Shown piece after piece: positions 26,333-36,276 of a stretch of DNA of 55,182 nt; within the stretch, counting starts at the first letter, position 1; each line of letters starts with the position of its first letter. Below the pieces are notes generated by a model. The model saw only the letters and a program-made list of their open reading frames with translations. It did no database searches and had not been told where the DNA came from. The DNA comes from Elizabethkingia argenteiflava. GTDB taxonomy: Bacteria > Bacteroidota > Bacteroidia > Flavobacteriales > Weeksellaceae. The stretch is from contig NZ_JAAABJ010000651.1 of the NCBI RefSeq assembly GCF_009904105.1, positions 1 through 55,182 of the forward strand, in the 5' to 3' direction. The position numbers and the translations under genes are program-made.

Positions 26333-26386
26333 AACAAACCATTTAATCCCGAATGTCTTTTTCTGACATAGGTTAAATGATTTGTT
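26333..26386 (-). terminator. Terminator of fumC
   Basis: Outer arms AACAAACCATTTAA (26333-26346) and TTAAATGATTTGTT (26373-26386) pair along 14 positions, with one G-U pair in the minus-strand RNA. An inner ATGTC/GACAT stem (26353-26357 / 26365-26369) sits in the loop. The minus-strand RNA continues with U-rich sequence. It lies 80 bp beyond the fumC stop. The rest of the 25897-26465 gap (about 26160-26330) holds nothing I can identify. Confidence 0.65.
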
Positions 26387-26465
26387 CTTATAATTAAAAG
26401 AGAATGGCTAAGGTATTTTTTTTAATAGGCTTCTTTTTTAAGGAATTCTGATTCGTTAGTTCACA

Positions 26466-27863
26466 TTAGGATTTCATACTTCCCACCATATCTTCTGGTT
26501 TTACCCATTCATCAAACTGTTCTGCGGTCATTAGACCTAGGTTAACGGCTTCTTCTTTTAAAGACGTTCCATTTTTGTGTGCTGTTTTAGCGATTTTAGC
26601 CGCATTTTCATAGCCAATATGGGGGTTTAGTGCAGTAACCAACATAAGAGACTGGTCCAATAGTTCTTTTATCCGTTTTTCATTAGGTTCTATTCCTACG
26701 GCACAATGGCTGTTAAAGGAGAGACAGGCATCTCCCAAGAGTTGTGCCGACTGTAGAAAGTTATAGGCCATTACGGGTTTAAAAACATTGAGCTCATAAT
26801 GTCCTTGTGTTCCAGCAAAAGAAATGGTCGTGTCGTTACCCAGCACCTGAGCGCATACCATGGTTATGGCTTCATTCTGGGTAGGGTTTACTTTGCCAGG
26901 CATAATGGAAGATCCAGGTTCATTTTCCGGAATAAATATTTCTCCGATACCAGAACGGGGACCCGACGCCAGCATGCGGACATCTTGTGCAATTTTAAAC
27001 AGGGAGACAGCCAGTTGTTTCAGAGCTCCGTGGGTTTCTACAATAGCATCATGGGCCGCTAAAGATTCAAATTTGTTTCTTGCCGTAATAAAGGGGTGTC
27101 CCGTAAATCTTGCAATATATTCTGCCACTTTTAGATCGTAGCCGTCCGGCGTATTCAGCCCTGTTCCTACAGCAGTTCCTCCTAAGGCGAGTTCTGACAG
27201 ATGTGGAAGTGTATTTTTTATAGCTTTGAGAGCAAACTCCAACTGAGCGACATAACCCGAAAATTCTTGGCCTAAGGTAAGTGGAGTAGCGTCCATAAGA
27301 TGTGTTCTTCCGATTTTTACAATACTTTTAAAAACTTCCGATTTTTTCTTTAAGGTATTTCTTAGCTTTTCAACAGCCGGTATAGTGTGTTCTGCTACTT
27401 TTTTATAGGCTGCAATATGCATAGCGGTGGGGAAAGTGTCATTCGAAGATTGAGACTTATTGACATCGTCATTAGGGTGTAGGGGCGATTTTTCACCTAA
27501 GAGACCTGTTTTGTCAAAAAGGGCTTTATTAGAAATTACCTCGTTGATGTTCATATTCGATTGGGTACCAGAACCTGTTTGCCATATTACTAGGGGAAAA
27601 TGATCATTGAGTTTTCCTTCCAAAATTTCATCACAAACGCTGGAAATCATATCGCGTTTAGCAGATGTAAGCACTCTTAAATCTGTATTAGCGTAAGCAG
27701 CAGCTTTTTTAAGGTAAGCAAAAGCTTCTATAATTTCATAGGGCATAGATCCTTCCGGTCCTATTTTAAAGTTGTTTCGGGAGCGTTCGGTCTGTGGTCC
27801 CCAGAATTTATCCGCCGGGACCCTCACCTCTCCCATTGTATCATATTCTTTCCTATAATTCAT
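26466..27863 (-). CDS. fumC: Fumarate hydratase class II
   Basis: 465 residues. An iron-free enzyme of the TCA cycle interconverting fumarate and malate. The aspartase/fumarase signature [11 protein letters not shown] is present, with [10 protein letters not shown], the active-site His segment [16 protein letters not shown] and the [15 protein letters not shown] segment. Length is normal. The gene is divergent from a class I fumarase gene, the intergenic region being 158 bp. Confidence 0.96.
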   Translation of the reverse strand: MNYRKEYDTMGEVRVPADKFWGPQTERSRNNFKIGPEGSMPYEIIEAFAYLKKAAAYANTDLRVLTSAKRDMISSVCDEILEGKLNDHFPLVIWQTGSGTQSNMNINEVISNKALFDKTGLLGEKSPLHPNDDVNKSQSSNDTFPTAMHIAAYKKVAEHTIPAVEKLRNTLKKKSEVFKSIVKIGRTHLMDATPLTLGQEFSGYVAQLEFALKAIKNTLPHLSELALGGTAVGTGLNTPDGYDLKVAEYIARFTGHPFITARNKFESLAAHDAIVETHGALKQLAVSLFKIAQDVRMLASGPRSGIGEIFIPENEPGSSIMPGKVNPTQNEAITMVCAQVLGNDTTISFAGTQGHYELNVFKPVMAYNFLQSAQLLGDACLSFNSHCAVGIEPNEKRIKELLDQSLMLVTALNPHIGYENAAKIAKTAHKNGTSLKEEAVNLGLMTAEQFDEWVKPEDMVGSMKS

Positions 27864-28021
27864 TGTGATTTAAATTTTTTATAAAGTTAAGCAAATCGAA
27901 GTCTTAATCCAATTTATAATAATTATAAATATAGTTATGGGAGCTGATTTTGCTCATAGTAAGCCTTATAGAGGTTCTAGAATTGTTATTTTTACATCTA
28001 TAAATAAATTAAGATATAACA

Positions 28022-29629
28022 ATGGAATTTCATTATCAGGAGCCTTTTCCTATTTTAAAAGATGACACTCTCTATAAAAAAATTACTACAGATTATGTAC
28101 AAATTGAAAAATTAGGAGATCGAGAAATACTGATTGTAGATCCTAAAGGATTAGAGATTTTAGCCGAAGAAGCACTTAAGGATGTTTCTTTTATGTTAAG
28201 ATCTTCTCACCTACAGAAGTTAAAATTTATTCTTGAGGATCCTGAAGCTACAGATAACGATAGATTTGTAGCGTATAATTTACTACAAAATGCCTCTGTA
28301 GCGGTGAAGGGGGCTCTGCCTTCTTGCCAAGATACGGGTACGGCGATCTGTGTAGCACAGAAGGGAGAAAATGTATATACGGGTGCTAATGATGCAGAAT
28401 GGATATCAAAAGGAATTTACAATACCTATAAAAAGCAGAATTTAAGATATTCTCAAGTGGTTCCGATCAGTATGTTTGAAGAAAAAAATTCCGGATGCAA
28501 CTTACCGGCTCAGATTGATATTTATGCCAGCCAAGGAAATGTGTATAAATTTTTATTTTTAGCGAAAGGAGGGGGATCAGCGAATAAAACTTTTCTTTAT
28601 CAAAAGACAAAATCATTGCTTAACGATAAAGCGCTTGAGGAATTTATCAAATCAAAGATAATGGATCTGGGAACGGCGGCTTGTCCTCCCTATCATTTAG
28701 CCCTGGTAATTGGTGGGACTTCTGCTGAAGCCAACCTTGCAGCCGTGAAAAAGGCCAGTGCCGGTTATTATGATTATCTTCCTACAGAGGGAAATATCGG
28801 AGGGAGAGCATTTCGCGATTTGGAATGGGAAAAACGAGTACAGAAAATATGTGAGGAAACCGTAATCGGAGCTCAATTTGGAGGAAAATATCTCACCCAT
28901 GATGTGCGTGTGATACGCCTGCCCCGCCATGCCGCATCATGCCCTGTAGGAATGGGAGTATCTTGCTCTGCCGATAGAAATATCAAGGGTAAAATTACGA
29001 AAGATGGAATTTTTTTAGAGCGCTTGGAAGCAAATCCCGAGATCTTTTTACCTAAAACACCACCACAACTGGAATCGCCTGTAACGGTAGACCTAAACAG
29101 ACCCATTAAAGAAATATTGGCGGAATTATCAAAATATCCGATTAAGACGAGGCTGATACTCAACGGAACTTTAATTGTAGCTAGGGACATTGCCCATGCG
29201 AAGATAAAAGAGTTGCTCGATAGCGGAAAGCCGATGCCAGATTATTTTAAAAATCATCCTATTTATTATGCGGGGCCAGCAAAGACACCTGAGGGTATGG
29301 CTTCAGGAAGCTTTGGGCCTACTACTGCGGGAAGAATGGATGTGTATGTAGATGAATTTCAGTCGCATGGAGGTAGTATGATTATGCTGGCGAAAGGCAA
29401 TCGCAGCAAAGAGGTGAGCCAGGCCTGTGCAAAATATGGAGGTTTCTATCTCGGCTCTATAGGGGGACCGGCAGCCATTCTTGCAAAAGAGAATATTAAA
29501 TCTGTGGAAGTCGTGGATTTTGAAGAACTCGGTATGGAGGCCGTAAGAAAAATTGAGGTTGTTAATTTTCCGGCTTTTATTATTACCGATGATAAGGGGA
29601 ATGATTTCTTTGCCAATTTAGCCCATTAG
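28022..29629 (+). CDS. fumA: Fumarate hydratase class I, 4Fe-4S dependent
   Basis: 535 residues. A single-chain class I fumarase with a fused N-terminal alpha domain and C-terminal beta domain. The cluster-binding Cys residues appear in [10 protein letters not shown], the AACPPYH segment (class I pattern) and [10 protein letters not shown]. The C-terminal half has GPTTAGRMD and KGNRSKEV. It duplicates the reaction of the adjacent fumC with an oxygen-sensitive cluster. The symbol is used for the class, not to claim orthology with E. coli FumA over FumB. Confidence 0.93.
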   Translation: MEFHYQEPFPILKDDTLYKKITTDYVQIEKLGDREILIVDPKGLEILAEEALKDVSFMLRSSHLQKLKFILEDPEATDNDRFVAYNLLQNASVAVKGALPSCQDTGTAICVAQKGENVYTGANDAEWISKGIYNTYKKQNLRYSQVVPISMFEEKNSGCNLPAQIDIYASQGNVYKFLFLAKGGGSANKTFLYQKTKSLLNDKALEEFIKSKIMDLGTAACPPYHLALVIGGTSAEANLAAVKKASAGYYDYLPTEGNIGGRAFRDLEWEKRVQKICEETVIGAQFGGKYLTHDVRVIRLPRHAASCPVGMGVSCSADRNIKGKITKDGIFLERLEANPEIFLPKTPPQLESPVTVDLNRPIKEILAELSKYPIKTRLILNGTLIVARDIAHAKIKELLDSGKPMPDYFKNHPIYYAGPAKTPEGMASGSFGPTTAGRMDVYVDEFQSHGGSMIMLAKGNRSKEVSQACAKYGGFYLGSIGGPAAILAKENIKSVEVVDFEELGMEAVRKIEVVNFPAFIITDDKGNDFFANLAH

Positions 29630-29678
29630 GGTTTATTAAAAAAAATGAATATGAAATAAAAAATAGAAGAAAAATTCT

Positions 29679-29709
29679 TTTGTATACCAGTAAAAATATT
29701 TTACTTTTG
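29679..29709 (+). promoter_or_regulatory. Promoter upstream of the 91-residue membrane protein
   Basis: TTTG (29679-29682), a 19-nt spacer and TACTTTTG (29702-29709) form a close match to the Bacteroidota promoter consensus. Transcription would start about 13 bp upstream of the ATG at 29730. Confidence 0.7.
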
Positions 29710-29729
29710 CTCCATAAAATTTTAGAGGA

Positions 29730-30005
29730 ATGATCTTATCATCTTTTTGGCCGTTTTATCAATTTCTTTGGACTATTTATTTCTTTGTCATGTTCTTGGC
29801 GGGATTTTGGTGTATCTTTATGTTCTCCTCTTATATTGTTCCATTGTGGTTAACCGAAGGCCTATTGGAGTATTTTGGGAAAAAAAATAAAAACTTTGAC
29901 CCAGAAGAAGTAAGATATAAAAATCTGTATGAGCAGGAAGGAATAGAGCTTATCTATCGTAGACCTGCGGGGCAGGCGCCTGTAGGAGGAGGGGCTGCAC
30001 ACTAA
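29730..30005 (+). CDS. Small membrane protein of unknown function
   Basis: 91 residues. One long or two short hydrophobic helices (residues 5-37) with many aromatic residues, followed by a charged tail (EYFGKKNKNFDPEEVRYKNL) and a Gly/Ala-rich end PVGGGAAH. It has a good promoter and a terminator, so it is probably a real monocistronic gene. I do not recognise the family. Confidence 0.7.
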   Translation: MILSSFWPFYQFLWTIYFFVMFLAGFWCIFMFSSYIVPLWLTEGLLEYFGKKNKNFDPEEVRYKNLYEQEGIELIYRRPAGQAPVGGGAAH

Positions 30006-30030
30006 GTTTAGAGCAAAATAATATAAATCT

Positions 30031-30063
30031 AATCCGTTTTTCTGTTTGGAAGAGCGGATTTTT
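30031..30063 (+). terminator. Terminator of the small membrane protein gene
   Basis: AATCCG / CGGATT with an 18-nt loop, followed by TTT. The stem is short but correctly placed, 25 nt after the stop. Confidence 0.5.
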
Positions 30064-30119
30064 CTGTTTGGATCTGTATTAGGGTTATCTTTAAGATTTT
30101 ATCATCTTTTTAAATTCCG

Positions 30120-30127
30120 TATATTTG
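30120..30127 (+). promoter_or_regulatory. -7 element of prfA
   Basis: TATATTTG (TAnnTTTG), 18 bp before the ATG at 30145. The upstream box is not clear. The leader would be about 10 nt. Confidence 0.5.
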
Positions 30128-30144
30128 CCCCCTAAAATTCCATT

Positions 30145-31230
30145 ATGTCAAAGAGTTTAGTCCCGAAGTTGGAAGCCATAAAACAGAGATATAACGAAGT
30201 TGCCGATTTGATTATTCAACCCGATGTTATTTCCGATCAGAAAAGATATTCTTCGCTCAATAAAGAATATAGCGATTTAGGAAAAATTGTAAAAGTATAT
30301 GATCAGTATAAGTTGGCATTAGATACCATTAAGGAGTCCGAGGAGCTAATTGCTGATGGCTCTGATAAGGATCTGGTGGATTTGGCCAAGATGGAAAAAC
30401 AGGAGGCACAGGGAAAAATTCCTGAACTTGAGGAAGAGCTAAAAGTCTTATTGATTCCTAAAGATCCCGCTGATGATAAAAATGTAATTGTGGAACTACG
30501 TGCCGGAACAGGAGGAGATGAGGCCGCTATTTTTGTGGAAGATATCTACAGAATGTACTCTATGTATTTCAAAATCAAAGGCTGGAGGCATGAGGTAACC
30601 GATGCTAATGAGGCTTCTAAAGGCTATAAGGAGCTTATTATGAAGGTAGAAGGAGAAGGCGTCTATGGTATTATGAAGTTCGAATCTGGTGTTCACCGTG
30701 TGCAGCGGGTTCCAGAGACGGAATCCCAAGGTCGTGTTCATACCTCTGCGATTACTGTGGCTGTTCTTCCGGAAGCCGAAGAGGTTGATGTAGAAATTAA
30801 TCCTGCGGATATCGAAATGCAAACTTCACGTTCAGGAGGAGCAGGAGGACAAAATGTGAATAAAGTAGAAACCAAAGTACAGCTTACCCATAAACCCTCA
30901 GGTATTGTAGTCGTGTGTCAGCAAGCGCGTTCTCAGTTGGCTAACCGTGAGTTGGCTATGGAAATGCTCCGTGCTAAATTGTACGATATAAAGTTGCAAG
31001 AAGTTCAGGGTGATATTGCTGCACAGCGTAAGACCATGGTTTCTACGGGGGATCGTTCGGCTAAGATTAAAACCTATAATTATCCACAGGGAAGAGTAAC
31101 CGACCACCGTATCAATAAATCCATTTATAATCTTGATGCTTATATGAACGGTGATATTGGTGAGATGATAGATGCCGTGATCATGGCAGAAAATGCTGAG
31201 AAAATGAAGGGAGAAGAAGAGCATTTTTAA
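30145..31230 (+). CDS. prfA: Peptide chain release factor 1
   Basis: 361 residues, normal for RF1, which ends translation at UAA and UAG. The GGQ loop reads [16 protein letters not shown], preceded by the family segment [19 protein letters not shown]. No programmed frameshift is present, which separates it from a typical RF2. It is monocistronic with its own promoter element and terminator. Confidence 0.95.
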   Translation: MSKSLVPKLEAIKQRYNEVADLIIQPDVISDQKRYSSLNKEYSDLGKIVKVYDQYKLALDTIKESEELIADGSDKDLVDLAKMEKQEAQGKIPELEEELKVLLIPKDPADDKNVIVELRAGTGGDEAAIFVEDIYRMYSMYFKIKGWRHEVTDANEASKGYKELIMKVEGEGVYGIMKFESGVHRVQRVPETESQGRVHTSAITVAVLPEAEEVDVEINPADIEMQTSRSGGAGGQNVNKVETKVQLTHKPSGIVVVCQQARSQLANRELAMEMLRAKLYDIKLQEVQGDIAAQRKTMVSTGDRSAKIKTYNYPQGRVTDHRINKSIYNLDAYMNGDIGEMIDAVIMAENAEKMKGEEEHF

Positions 31231-31251
31231 ACGGGAACCAAAATAAATAAT

Positions 31252-31278
31252 AAGGGGGTGAAAATTCGTCCCCTTTTA
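31252..31278 (+). terminator. Terminator of prfA
   Basis: AAGGGG / CCCCTT with a 12-nt loop, followed by TTACTTT, 21 nt after the stop. Confidence 0.65.
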
Positions 31279-31326
31279 CTTTGGAATGTTCGTTATGATA
31301 GTGAGGGATAAAGACTACACTTACTT

Positions 31327-31851
31327 TTATAGTCCTTTATCGATATAACCATCATAGCTTATAGGTTGGCGATCGGTAAAATTGATAGATAAACGGGCTT
31401 TTCCATTATTAAAGATGTCTAAATACATCGTCTGAATGTTTTGTACATCATGGATTTGTAGCGTCACGTAATAACGGTTTTTATTTTTCTTTTTGAGAAT
31501 GCTTATGTTCTTAGATTTGAATTTCACACTGTTTTTAGAAGGATCGATCGTCGGAGAGAATACCCTTCCAAAGTAAGGTAGATCAACCTTTATTAAGGTG
31601 TGTTCTAAGCTAAATCCATAGACGTAGTCAAGATTTAATATTCCCCATCCTGAACCTGTAGGGCGTAGAGATCCTAATATATTCATTGTCGCCTGATCCA
31701 TGGGATAAGCCTTTGTCGCTACAAAGGTATAATTATCCTGCTCCACTAAATCAATTACCTTGCTTGCTTCCGCATAGTTAACGGTAGAGGAACAACCTAT
31801 TATACAGGGTATAAATAGCCCCATGAGCAGACCTATACATAATTTTTTCAT
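31327..31851 (-). CDS. DUF4251-like lipoprotein
   Basis: 174 residues. The lipoprotein signal has its lipobox at IIGC (Cys20). The chain pattern fits DUF4251: NYTFVATKAYPM near the N-terminus, the LPYFGRVFSP segment, then FNNGKARLSINFTDRQPISYDG at the C-terminus (shown in parts: NGKARLSI, DRQPISYDG). The function of this Bacteroidota family is unknown. Likely anchored in the envelope. Divergent from the M48 peptidase gene. Confidence 0.75.
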   Translation of the reverse strand: MKKLCIGLLMGLFIPCIIGCSSTVNYAEASKVIDLVEQDNYTFVATKAYPMDQATMNILGSLRPTGSGWGILNLDYVYGFSLEHTLIKVDLPYFGRVFSPTIDPSKNSVKFKSKNISILKKKNKNRYYVTLQIHDVQNIQTMYLDIFNNGKARLSINFTDRQPISYDGYIDKGL

Positions 31852-31978
31852 TTTTAAAACTTTATTTTAAAATCTAGATTAATTGTTTTTTTGCTCCACT
31901 AAGTTATACAATTATCAAATGATTTTATTTCTTTTGGAATAGAATTTGATTTTTATACAGATTAATAAATTTACTTCT

Positions 31979-32779
31979 ATGAGAATATTAAGCATGATCG
32001 GTTTAGTTATTATAATGATAGCTTTCATAGGGTGTGTCACCAACCCTATCACCGGTAGACAATCCATACAAATGATCAATAGTAGTCAGATCAATGCCAT
32101 GGCTTTGCAACAATATAGGACCACCCTATCCAAGCACAAAGTCATTGCAGGTGGTGAAGCGAATCGGGTGAGGGGTGTAGGAGAAAGAATCGCTAATGCT
32201 GCCAGAAATTATTATAGAAACATAGGAAGGGAAAGAGATTTAGCGAATTATAATTGGGAGTTTAATCTTATACAAGATCAACAGCTCAATGCGTGGTGTA
32301 TGCCTGGAGGTAAGGTTGCGGTATATACAGGAATTTTGCCGATAACCCAAGATGATACAGGTTTGGCGGTTGTAATGGGACATGAAATTTCCCATGCCTT
32401 AGCCGGACACGGTAACGAAAGAATTTCTCAGGCTACATTGGCACAGTATGGTGGACAATTGGTGGGGGTTTCCATCAGTAATGCGCAAATTGCGGGAATA
32501 TTTAATCAGTTATATCCTCTTAGTGCTCAGGTAGGTCTTTTGGCCTATGGCAGGAAACAAGAATCAGAAGCCGATCAGATGGGGCTTTATTTAATGGCTA
32601 TGGCGGGTTATGACCCACGCCAGGCCCCTGCTTTCTGGGATAGAATGCAAAAAGCCTCTGGCCCTACGGGAACACCGGCTTTCCTATCTACCCACCCCAG
32701 CCCAGCGAACCGAAAGACCGCTTTGGAGGCCATGATGCCTAAAGCTTTGGTTTATTATAGAAGTGCGCTTGGGAAATAA
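31979..32779 (+). CDS. M48-family metalloprotease lipoprotein
   Basis: 266 residues from MRILSMIGLVIIMIAFIGC, a lipoprotein signal (Cys19) followed by TNPITGRQ, as in LoiP/BepA-like proteins. The zinc motif is HEISH in VMGHEISHALAGH, with third ligand Glu in RKQESEADQMGLYLM. The STHPSPANR motif near the C-terminus is typical. Probable role is quality control of outer-membrane proteins in the periplasm. Start chosen at the signal peptide; the longer frame adds 11 unrelated residues. Confidence 0.92.
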   Translation: MRILSMIGLVIIMIAFIGCVTNPITGRQSIQMINSSQINAMALQQYRTTLSKHKVIAGGEANRVRGVGERIANAARNYYRNIGRERDLANYNWEFNLIQDQQLNAWCMPGGKVAVYTGILPITQDDTGLAVVMGHEISHALAGHGNERISQATLAQYGGQLVGVSISNAQIAGIFNQLYPLSAQVGLLAYGRKQESEADQMGLYLMAMAGYDPRQAPAFWDRMQKASGPTGTPAFLSTHPSPANRKTALEAMMPKALVYYRSALGK

Positions 32780-32837
32780 TGATTTTAATTGCAAAAAATA
32801 CTATATTTGATATAATAGTATTTTTAATTTTCACAAT

Positions 32838-33128
32838 ATGAAAAATTTGACATTTGTAGGGGTTATATTTTTAGCTATAGGGGTCGTGTTATTCTACCTT
32901 AATGATATGGCATTAGATCTTCAGGTGGTATATGGAGCCCTAGGAGGTATAGGCGTTGGGCTTATTTTTGGTGGTATTGTAGGGTATATAAGCAAAGCAG
33001 CAGCCGTAAAAAAAGAGCATAAAATGCGGGAGTTTAAACAACTACAAAAAGAAAAAGAAGATTGGGAAAAACAAGCACAATCTATTCAGAATACAGGATC
33101 AGAGGAAGAACAAAGCCGGAATATTTAA
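32838..33128 (+). CDS. Small two-helix membrane protein with charged tail
   Basis: 96 residues. Two hydrophobic helices (4-20 and 33-53, Gly-rich second helix) followed by a charged, coiled-coil-like tail (KEHKMREFKQLQKEKEDW). Function unknown. It lies 58 bp after the M48 peptidase gene and may be cotranscribed. Its stop codon lies in the loop of the terminator at 33112-33140. Confidence 0.7.
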   Translation: MKNLTFVGVIFLAIGVVLFYLNDMALDLQVVYGALGGIGVGLIFGGIVGYISKAAAVKKEHKMREFKQLQKEKEDWEKQAQSIQNTGSEEEQSRNI

Positions 33129-33140
33129 CATTCCGGCTTT
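33112..33140 (+). terminator. Terminator overlapping the end of the 32838 gene
   Basis: A perfect 11-bp stem AAAGCCGGAAT / ATTCCGGCTTT with a 7-nt loop containing the stop codon, followed by TGTTTATT. The last five codons form the left arm. Confidence 0.8.
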
Positions 33141-33168
33141 TGTTTATTAGCAAGTTCTAATTTACTTC

Positions 33169-33798
33169 TTAAAAATCGTAACCTAGACCCAAGATAAAGA
33201 AGCTCGGGCGGTTGTCGTAATTAATTTTGGAATTATTGCCGGCAACATTGTTGACGAATTTACGCTGGTCTTTAGACAGGGCACCTTCATATCGGGCGTT
33301 AATGATTAATTTTGAGATCTTTAGATTCGCACCAAATTGGTATCCAACTGAGAAATTCTTAGAACCTTCTTCTTTAAAGTTTTTAAAAGTTTCATTATTG
33401 GATAGGTTGGTCGAAAATACGGGACCTATAAAAGCGCTAAGAGGCCCTATAAGGTCATAACCTACCAATACAGGGATATCCAGTCTATTGCTTTTAGCAG
33501 CAAGTTCAACTTGGTTACCATTAGCTTCCACATAGGTGCTTTTACTCTTAAAATTGGTGTAATAAACTTCTGGCATTAAAAATAAGGAAATTACGGGCAA
33601 TTTAATCTTGGCTGATAATCCAACATTGAAACCGGCATTATCTTTAGGGCTTCTAATAGCTCCCTGAGCAGCGCTACTAATATCTTTCCACTTGGAGGAT
33701 GAAGTATTCACTAAGGTATTGGCTCTTACTCCGAAACTAACCTGAGCCTGTGCAACAATCGCTGCACTAAGCATTAAAAAGACGAATAACTTTTTCAT
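33169..33798 (-). CDS. Outer-membrane beta-barrel protein
   Basis: 209 residues. The signal peptide (MKKLFVFLMLSAAIVAQAQ) is followed by alternating polar/hydrophobic strands (SFGVRANTLVN, KLPVISLFLMPEVYYTN) and ends on an aromatic residue (ILGLGYDF), as expected for an eight-strand OmpA/PorT-like barrel. The substrate or partner cannot be told. It lies just downstream of mlaF (17 bp) on the same strand, so it may belong to the mlaEF transcript. Confidence 0.8.
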   Translation of the reverse strand: MKKLFVFLMLSAAIVAQAQVSFGVRANTLVNTSSSKWKDISSAAQGAIRSPKDNAGFNVGLSAKIKLPVISLFLMPEVYYTNFKSKSTYVEANGNQVELAAKSNRLDIPVLVGYDLIGPLSAFIGPVFSTNLSNNETFKNFKEEGSKNFSVGYQFGANLKISKLIINARYEGALSKDQRKFVNNVAGNNSKINYDNRPSFFILGLGYDF

Positions 33799-33815
33799 AA
33801 TTTAAAATTTTGTTT

Positions 33816-34592
33816 TTATTTAGAATTCTGTTTTTTTTCTAATAAGGTTTTTCTTAATTCCTTAAATAAGGCTGAAGAATAAACGAAATCGATTAAATGT
33901 TGATTGTCGGCTGTAAGAATATTATGCATAGAGCCTTCCCACTCTTCCAGTCCGTTTCTCAGGTATACAATTTTTTCACCTATTGTCATCACTGAGTTCA
34001 TATCATGGGTATTGATGATGGTTGTGGTCTTATATTCTTCGGTAATTTCTTTTAACAACTCATCAATGACTATTGAAGTATTGGGATCCAGTCCGGAGTT
34101 GGGTTCATCGCAGAACAAATACTTGGGATTATTCACAATAGCACGTGCAATAGCTACCCTTTTTTGCATGCCTCCGGATATTTCTGAAGGGGATTTTGTA
34201 TTAGCATTTTCTAGCTTTACTCTTCCTATCACATCGGTTACCCTTTTTTTCTTCTCCTGATAAGTGAGATTGGTGAACATATCCAAAGGGAACATAATAT
34301 TTTCTTCCACCGTCATAGAGTCAAAAAGAGCACTTCCTTGAAAAACCGTTCCTATTTCAGATCGAATACTCTGTTTTTCCTCTCGGCTTATTTGAACAAA
34401 ATTTCTTCCATCGAAATCTATATCTCCGGAGCTAGGGTTGAAGACGCCGAGTAAACATTTGAGAAAAACCGTTTTCCCAGAGCCACTTTGGCCTATAACC
34501 AAATTAATTTTACCATCTTCAAAGCGAGTAGAGATGCCTTTTAGCACTTCAATATCATCAAAGCTTTTTCTTAATGCTTTTACTTCTATCAT
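33816..34592 (-). CDS. mlaF: ABC transporter ATP-binding protein, MlaF type
   Basis: 258 residues. Walker A GQSGSGKTV, signature SGGMQKRVAIARA, Walker B YLFCDEPNSGLDP and the H-loop INTHDMNS. The GM in the signature and the PNSGLDP after Walker B are typical of MlaF/Mkl. It drives phospholipid movement between the membranes together with MlaE and an MCE protein. Start overlaps the mlaE stop by one base (TAATG on the minus strand). No MCE gene is adjacent; the only one in the window is at 45560. Confidence 0.92.
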   Translation of the reverse strand: MIEVKALRKSFDDIEVLKGISTRFEDGKINLVIGQSGSGKTVFLKCLLGVFNPSSGDIDFDGRNFVQISREEKQSIRSEIGTVFQGSALFDSMTVEENIMFPLDMFTNLTYQEKKKRVTDVIGRVKLENANTKSPSEISGGMQKRVAIARAIVNNPKYLFCDEPNSGLDPNTSIVIDELLKEITEEYKTTTIINTHDMNSVMTIGEKIVYLRNGLEEWEGSMHNILTADNQHLIDFVYSSALFKELRKTLLEKKQNSK

Positions 34593-35341
34593 TAGCTTAG
34601 GAATAATTGAGTGAGTATTAAATTAGCGATAATAATAGCTACAATAGTCCATACAACGGCCTGTGTACTGGCTCTGCCCACTTCCAGTGAACCTCCTTTT
34701 ACGTTATAACCGAAAAATGCAGGAACCGTAGCGATCAAAAATGCAAACACGCCCGTTTTAAAAAAGGCATACCAGATAAAGTAAGCGGGCATATACATTT
34801 GTATTCCCACAATATAATCGGCTTTTGTCCAGTTACCGGTAAGTTCTCCGGCGCCATACCCACCTAGGATTCCAAAAACAATGCTAATAGCGATCAGAAG
34901 GGGATTAAACAGGACACTGGCTACAATTTTGGGCAGAATTAAAAAATTGGGTGAATTTACGCCCATAATTTCTAGAGCATCGATTTGTTCGGTTACGCGC
35001 ATGGTCCCGATACTTGATGCAATATAGGAACCTACTTTTCCAGCAAGAATCACACTGATAATAGTAGGTGAGAATTCTAATATTAGAACGACTTTAGTAG
35101 CATAGCTAATAAAGGAATGAGGAATAGGAAAAGCAGAAGCATTGAAATTATTGTACATCTGTATGGCGACTACAGCACCTACGAATATCGAGGTAAATAG
35201 AACCAATCCAAAGGAATTAACCCCAAGATCATTAATTTCTCTCATTAAAAGCTTCATAAAAACTCTCATTTTTTGAGGTTTCTGGAAGGTTTTGCCTAAT
35301 AGTATGAAATACTCGCCTATCGCGCCCAAAAGTTTTAACAT
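34592..35341 (-). CDS. mlaE: MlaE-type ABC permease
   Basis: 249 residues with five to six hydrophobic helices. Conserved features are FTSIFVGAVVAIQMY, VLAGKVGSYIASSIGTMRVTEQIDALEIMG (core EQIDALEIMG) and LILPKIVA. It is the membrane permease of the lipid-transport ABC system and is translationally coupled to mlaF. Confidence 0.93.
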   Translation of the reverse strand: MLKLLGAIGEYFILLGKTFQKPQKMRVFMKLLMREINDLGVNSFGLVLFTSIFVGAVVAIQMYNNFNASAFPIPHSFISYATKVVLILEFSPTIISVILAGKVGSYIASSIGTMRVTEQIDALEIMGVNSPNFLILPKIVASVLFNPLLIAISIVFGILGGYGAGELTGNWTKADYIVGIQMYMPAYFIWYAFFKTGVFAFLIATVPAFFGYNVKGGSLEVGRASTQAVVWTIVAIIIANLILTQLFLS

Positions 35342-35552
35342 ATTGCGAAATTAAGATTTTTATTTAAATGCCATGACTGAATAATTAAATATTGTTTTCT
35401 TTTTTATAGGGCTTTATGATCTCAAACACCGCTTAAAAGATGCTTTATTGATCTGGTAATAAGTAAAATAGACTTATAAATAAAAACATAAAAATATAAA
35501 AATATTTTTATACCCAAGACAATCAGCTTAATACCAAGTCATCCTAACTAGA

Positions 35553-35595
35553 GGGAATATAGGTCCAAGAATTCTGAAATTCTTAGGTAATTCCC
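35553..35595. repeat. Imperfect hairpin in the gap between queE and mlaE
   Basis: GGGAAT (35553-35558) pairs with ATTCCC (35590-35595), enclosing CCAAGAATT / AATTCTTAGG with a bulge. It lies 46 bp beyond the queE stop. Without a U-tract it is only a possible terminator or RNA-stability element. Nothing else was recognised in this 299-bp gap. Confidence 0.4.
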
Positions 35596-35640
35596 TAAAG
35601 GGCGAAAACAGATTCACTCTTCCAACTAAGGAGAAGCTAT

Positions 35641-36276
35641 TTAAGGGATATTTAAATATTTATGAGTTTGTATAGAGGCTTGCCACTCGGGATGCTCTAG
35701 TATATAGGCCGTAATTTTAGGGTACATTTCTTCTTTTTTGCTCCATTCGCTTTGTAGATAGCATTTACAGCTATCCGACACTTTAGCAGCTTGTTCTTCT
35801 GCAAATTTGAAATCGTGGTTATTGAATATAACAACCTTTAGTTCATGGGCTTTTTGGTAGATGGCTTCTAGGGGAAGACCCGTTTTTTTAGGGGAGAGCG
35901 TAATCCAGTCCAGGTATCCGCTTAAAGGGTAGGCACCTGAAGTTTCAATATGAATCGTGCAGCCCTGTTCTTTTAGTTTAGCGGTTAGAATTTCTAAGTT
36001 CCACATCAAGGGTTCTCCACCCGTTAAAATAATAGTTTTACATTCTTTTGAAGCGGTTATTGCCAGCTCCTCTACTTCCATAAGAGGATGTAAATCGGCA
36101 TCCCAACTCTCCTTTACATCGCACCAGTGGCAGCCAACGTCGCAGCCTCCTAACCGGATGAAATATGCCGCTTTTCCACTATGGGCACCTTCTCCCTGCA
36201 GCGTATAAAAGTGCTCCATTACAGGGAGTATTTTACCTTCTTTTAATAAGATATCTTGCTCTTTATTCATTTTCAT
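35641..36276 (-). CDS. queE: 7-carboxy-7-deazaguanine synthase
   Basis: 211 residues. A radical-SAM enzyme of queuosine (7-deazaguanine) biosynthesis converting CPH4 to CDG. Cluster motif: GGCDVGCHWCDVKESW with the C-x3-C-x2-C spacing, preceded by the FYTLQGEGAHSGKAA segment and followed by TGGEPL. Start ATG at 36276 overlaps the folD stop by one base (TAATG); a second Met six bases in is possible. No other queuosine gene is in the window. Confidence 0.93.
   Translation of the reverse strand: MKMNKEQDILLKEGKILPVMEHFYTLQGEGAHSGKAAYFIRLGGCDVGCHWCDVKESWDADLHPLMEVEELAITASKECKTIILTGGEPLMWNLEILTAKLKEQGCTIHIETSGAYPLSGYLDWITLSPKKTGLPLEAIYQKAHELKVVIFNNHDFKFAEEQAAKVSDSCKCYLQSEWSKKEEMYPKITAYILEHPEWQASIQTHKYLNIP

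Noticed and set aside
35525-35575. Weak similarity of the minus strand here to the 3' end of the leader-peptide gene (shared TTCCCTCTA and ATGAC words near 25980)
   Set aside because: The match covers under 30 bp with gaps and does not extend into the leader, so chance cannot be excluded.
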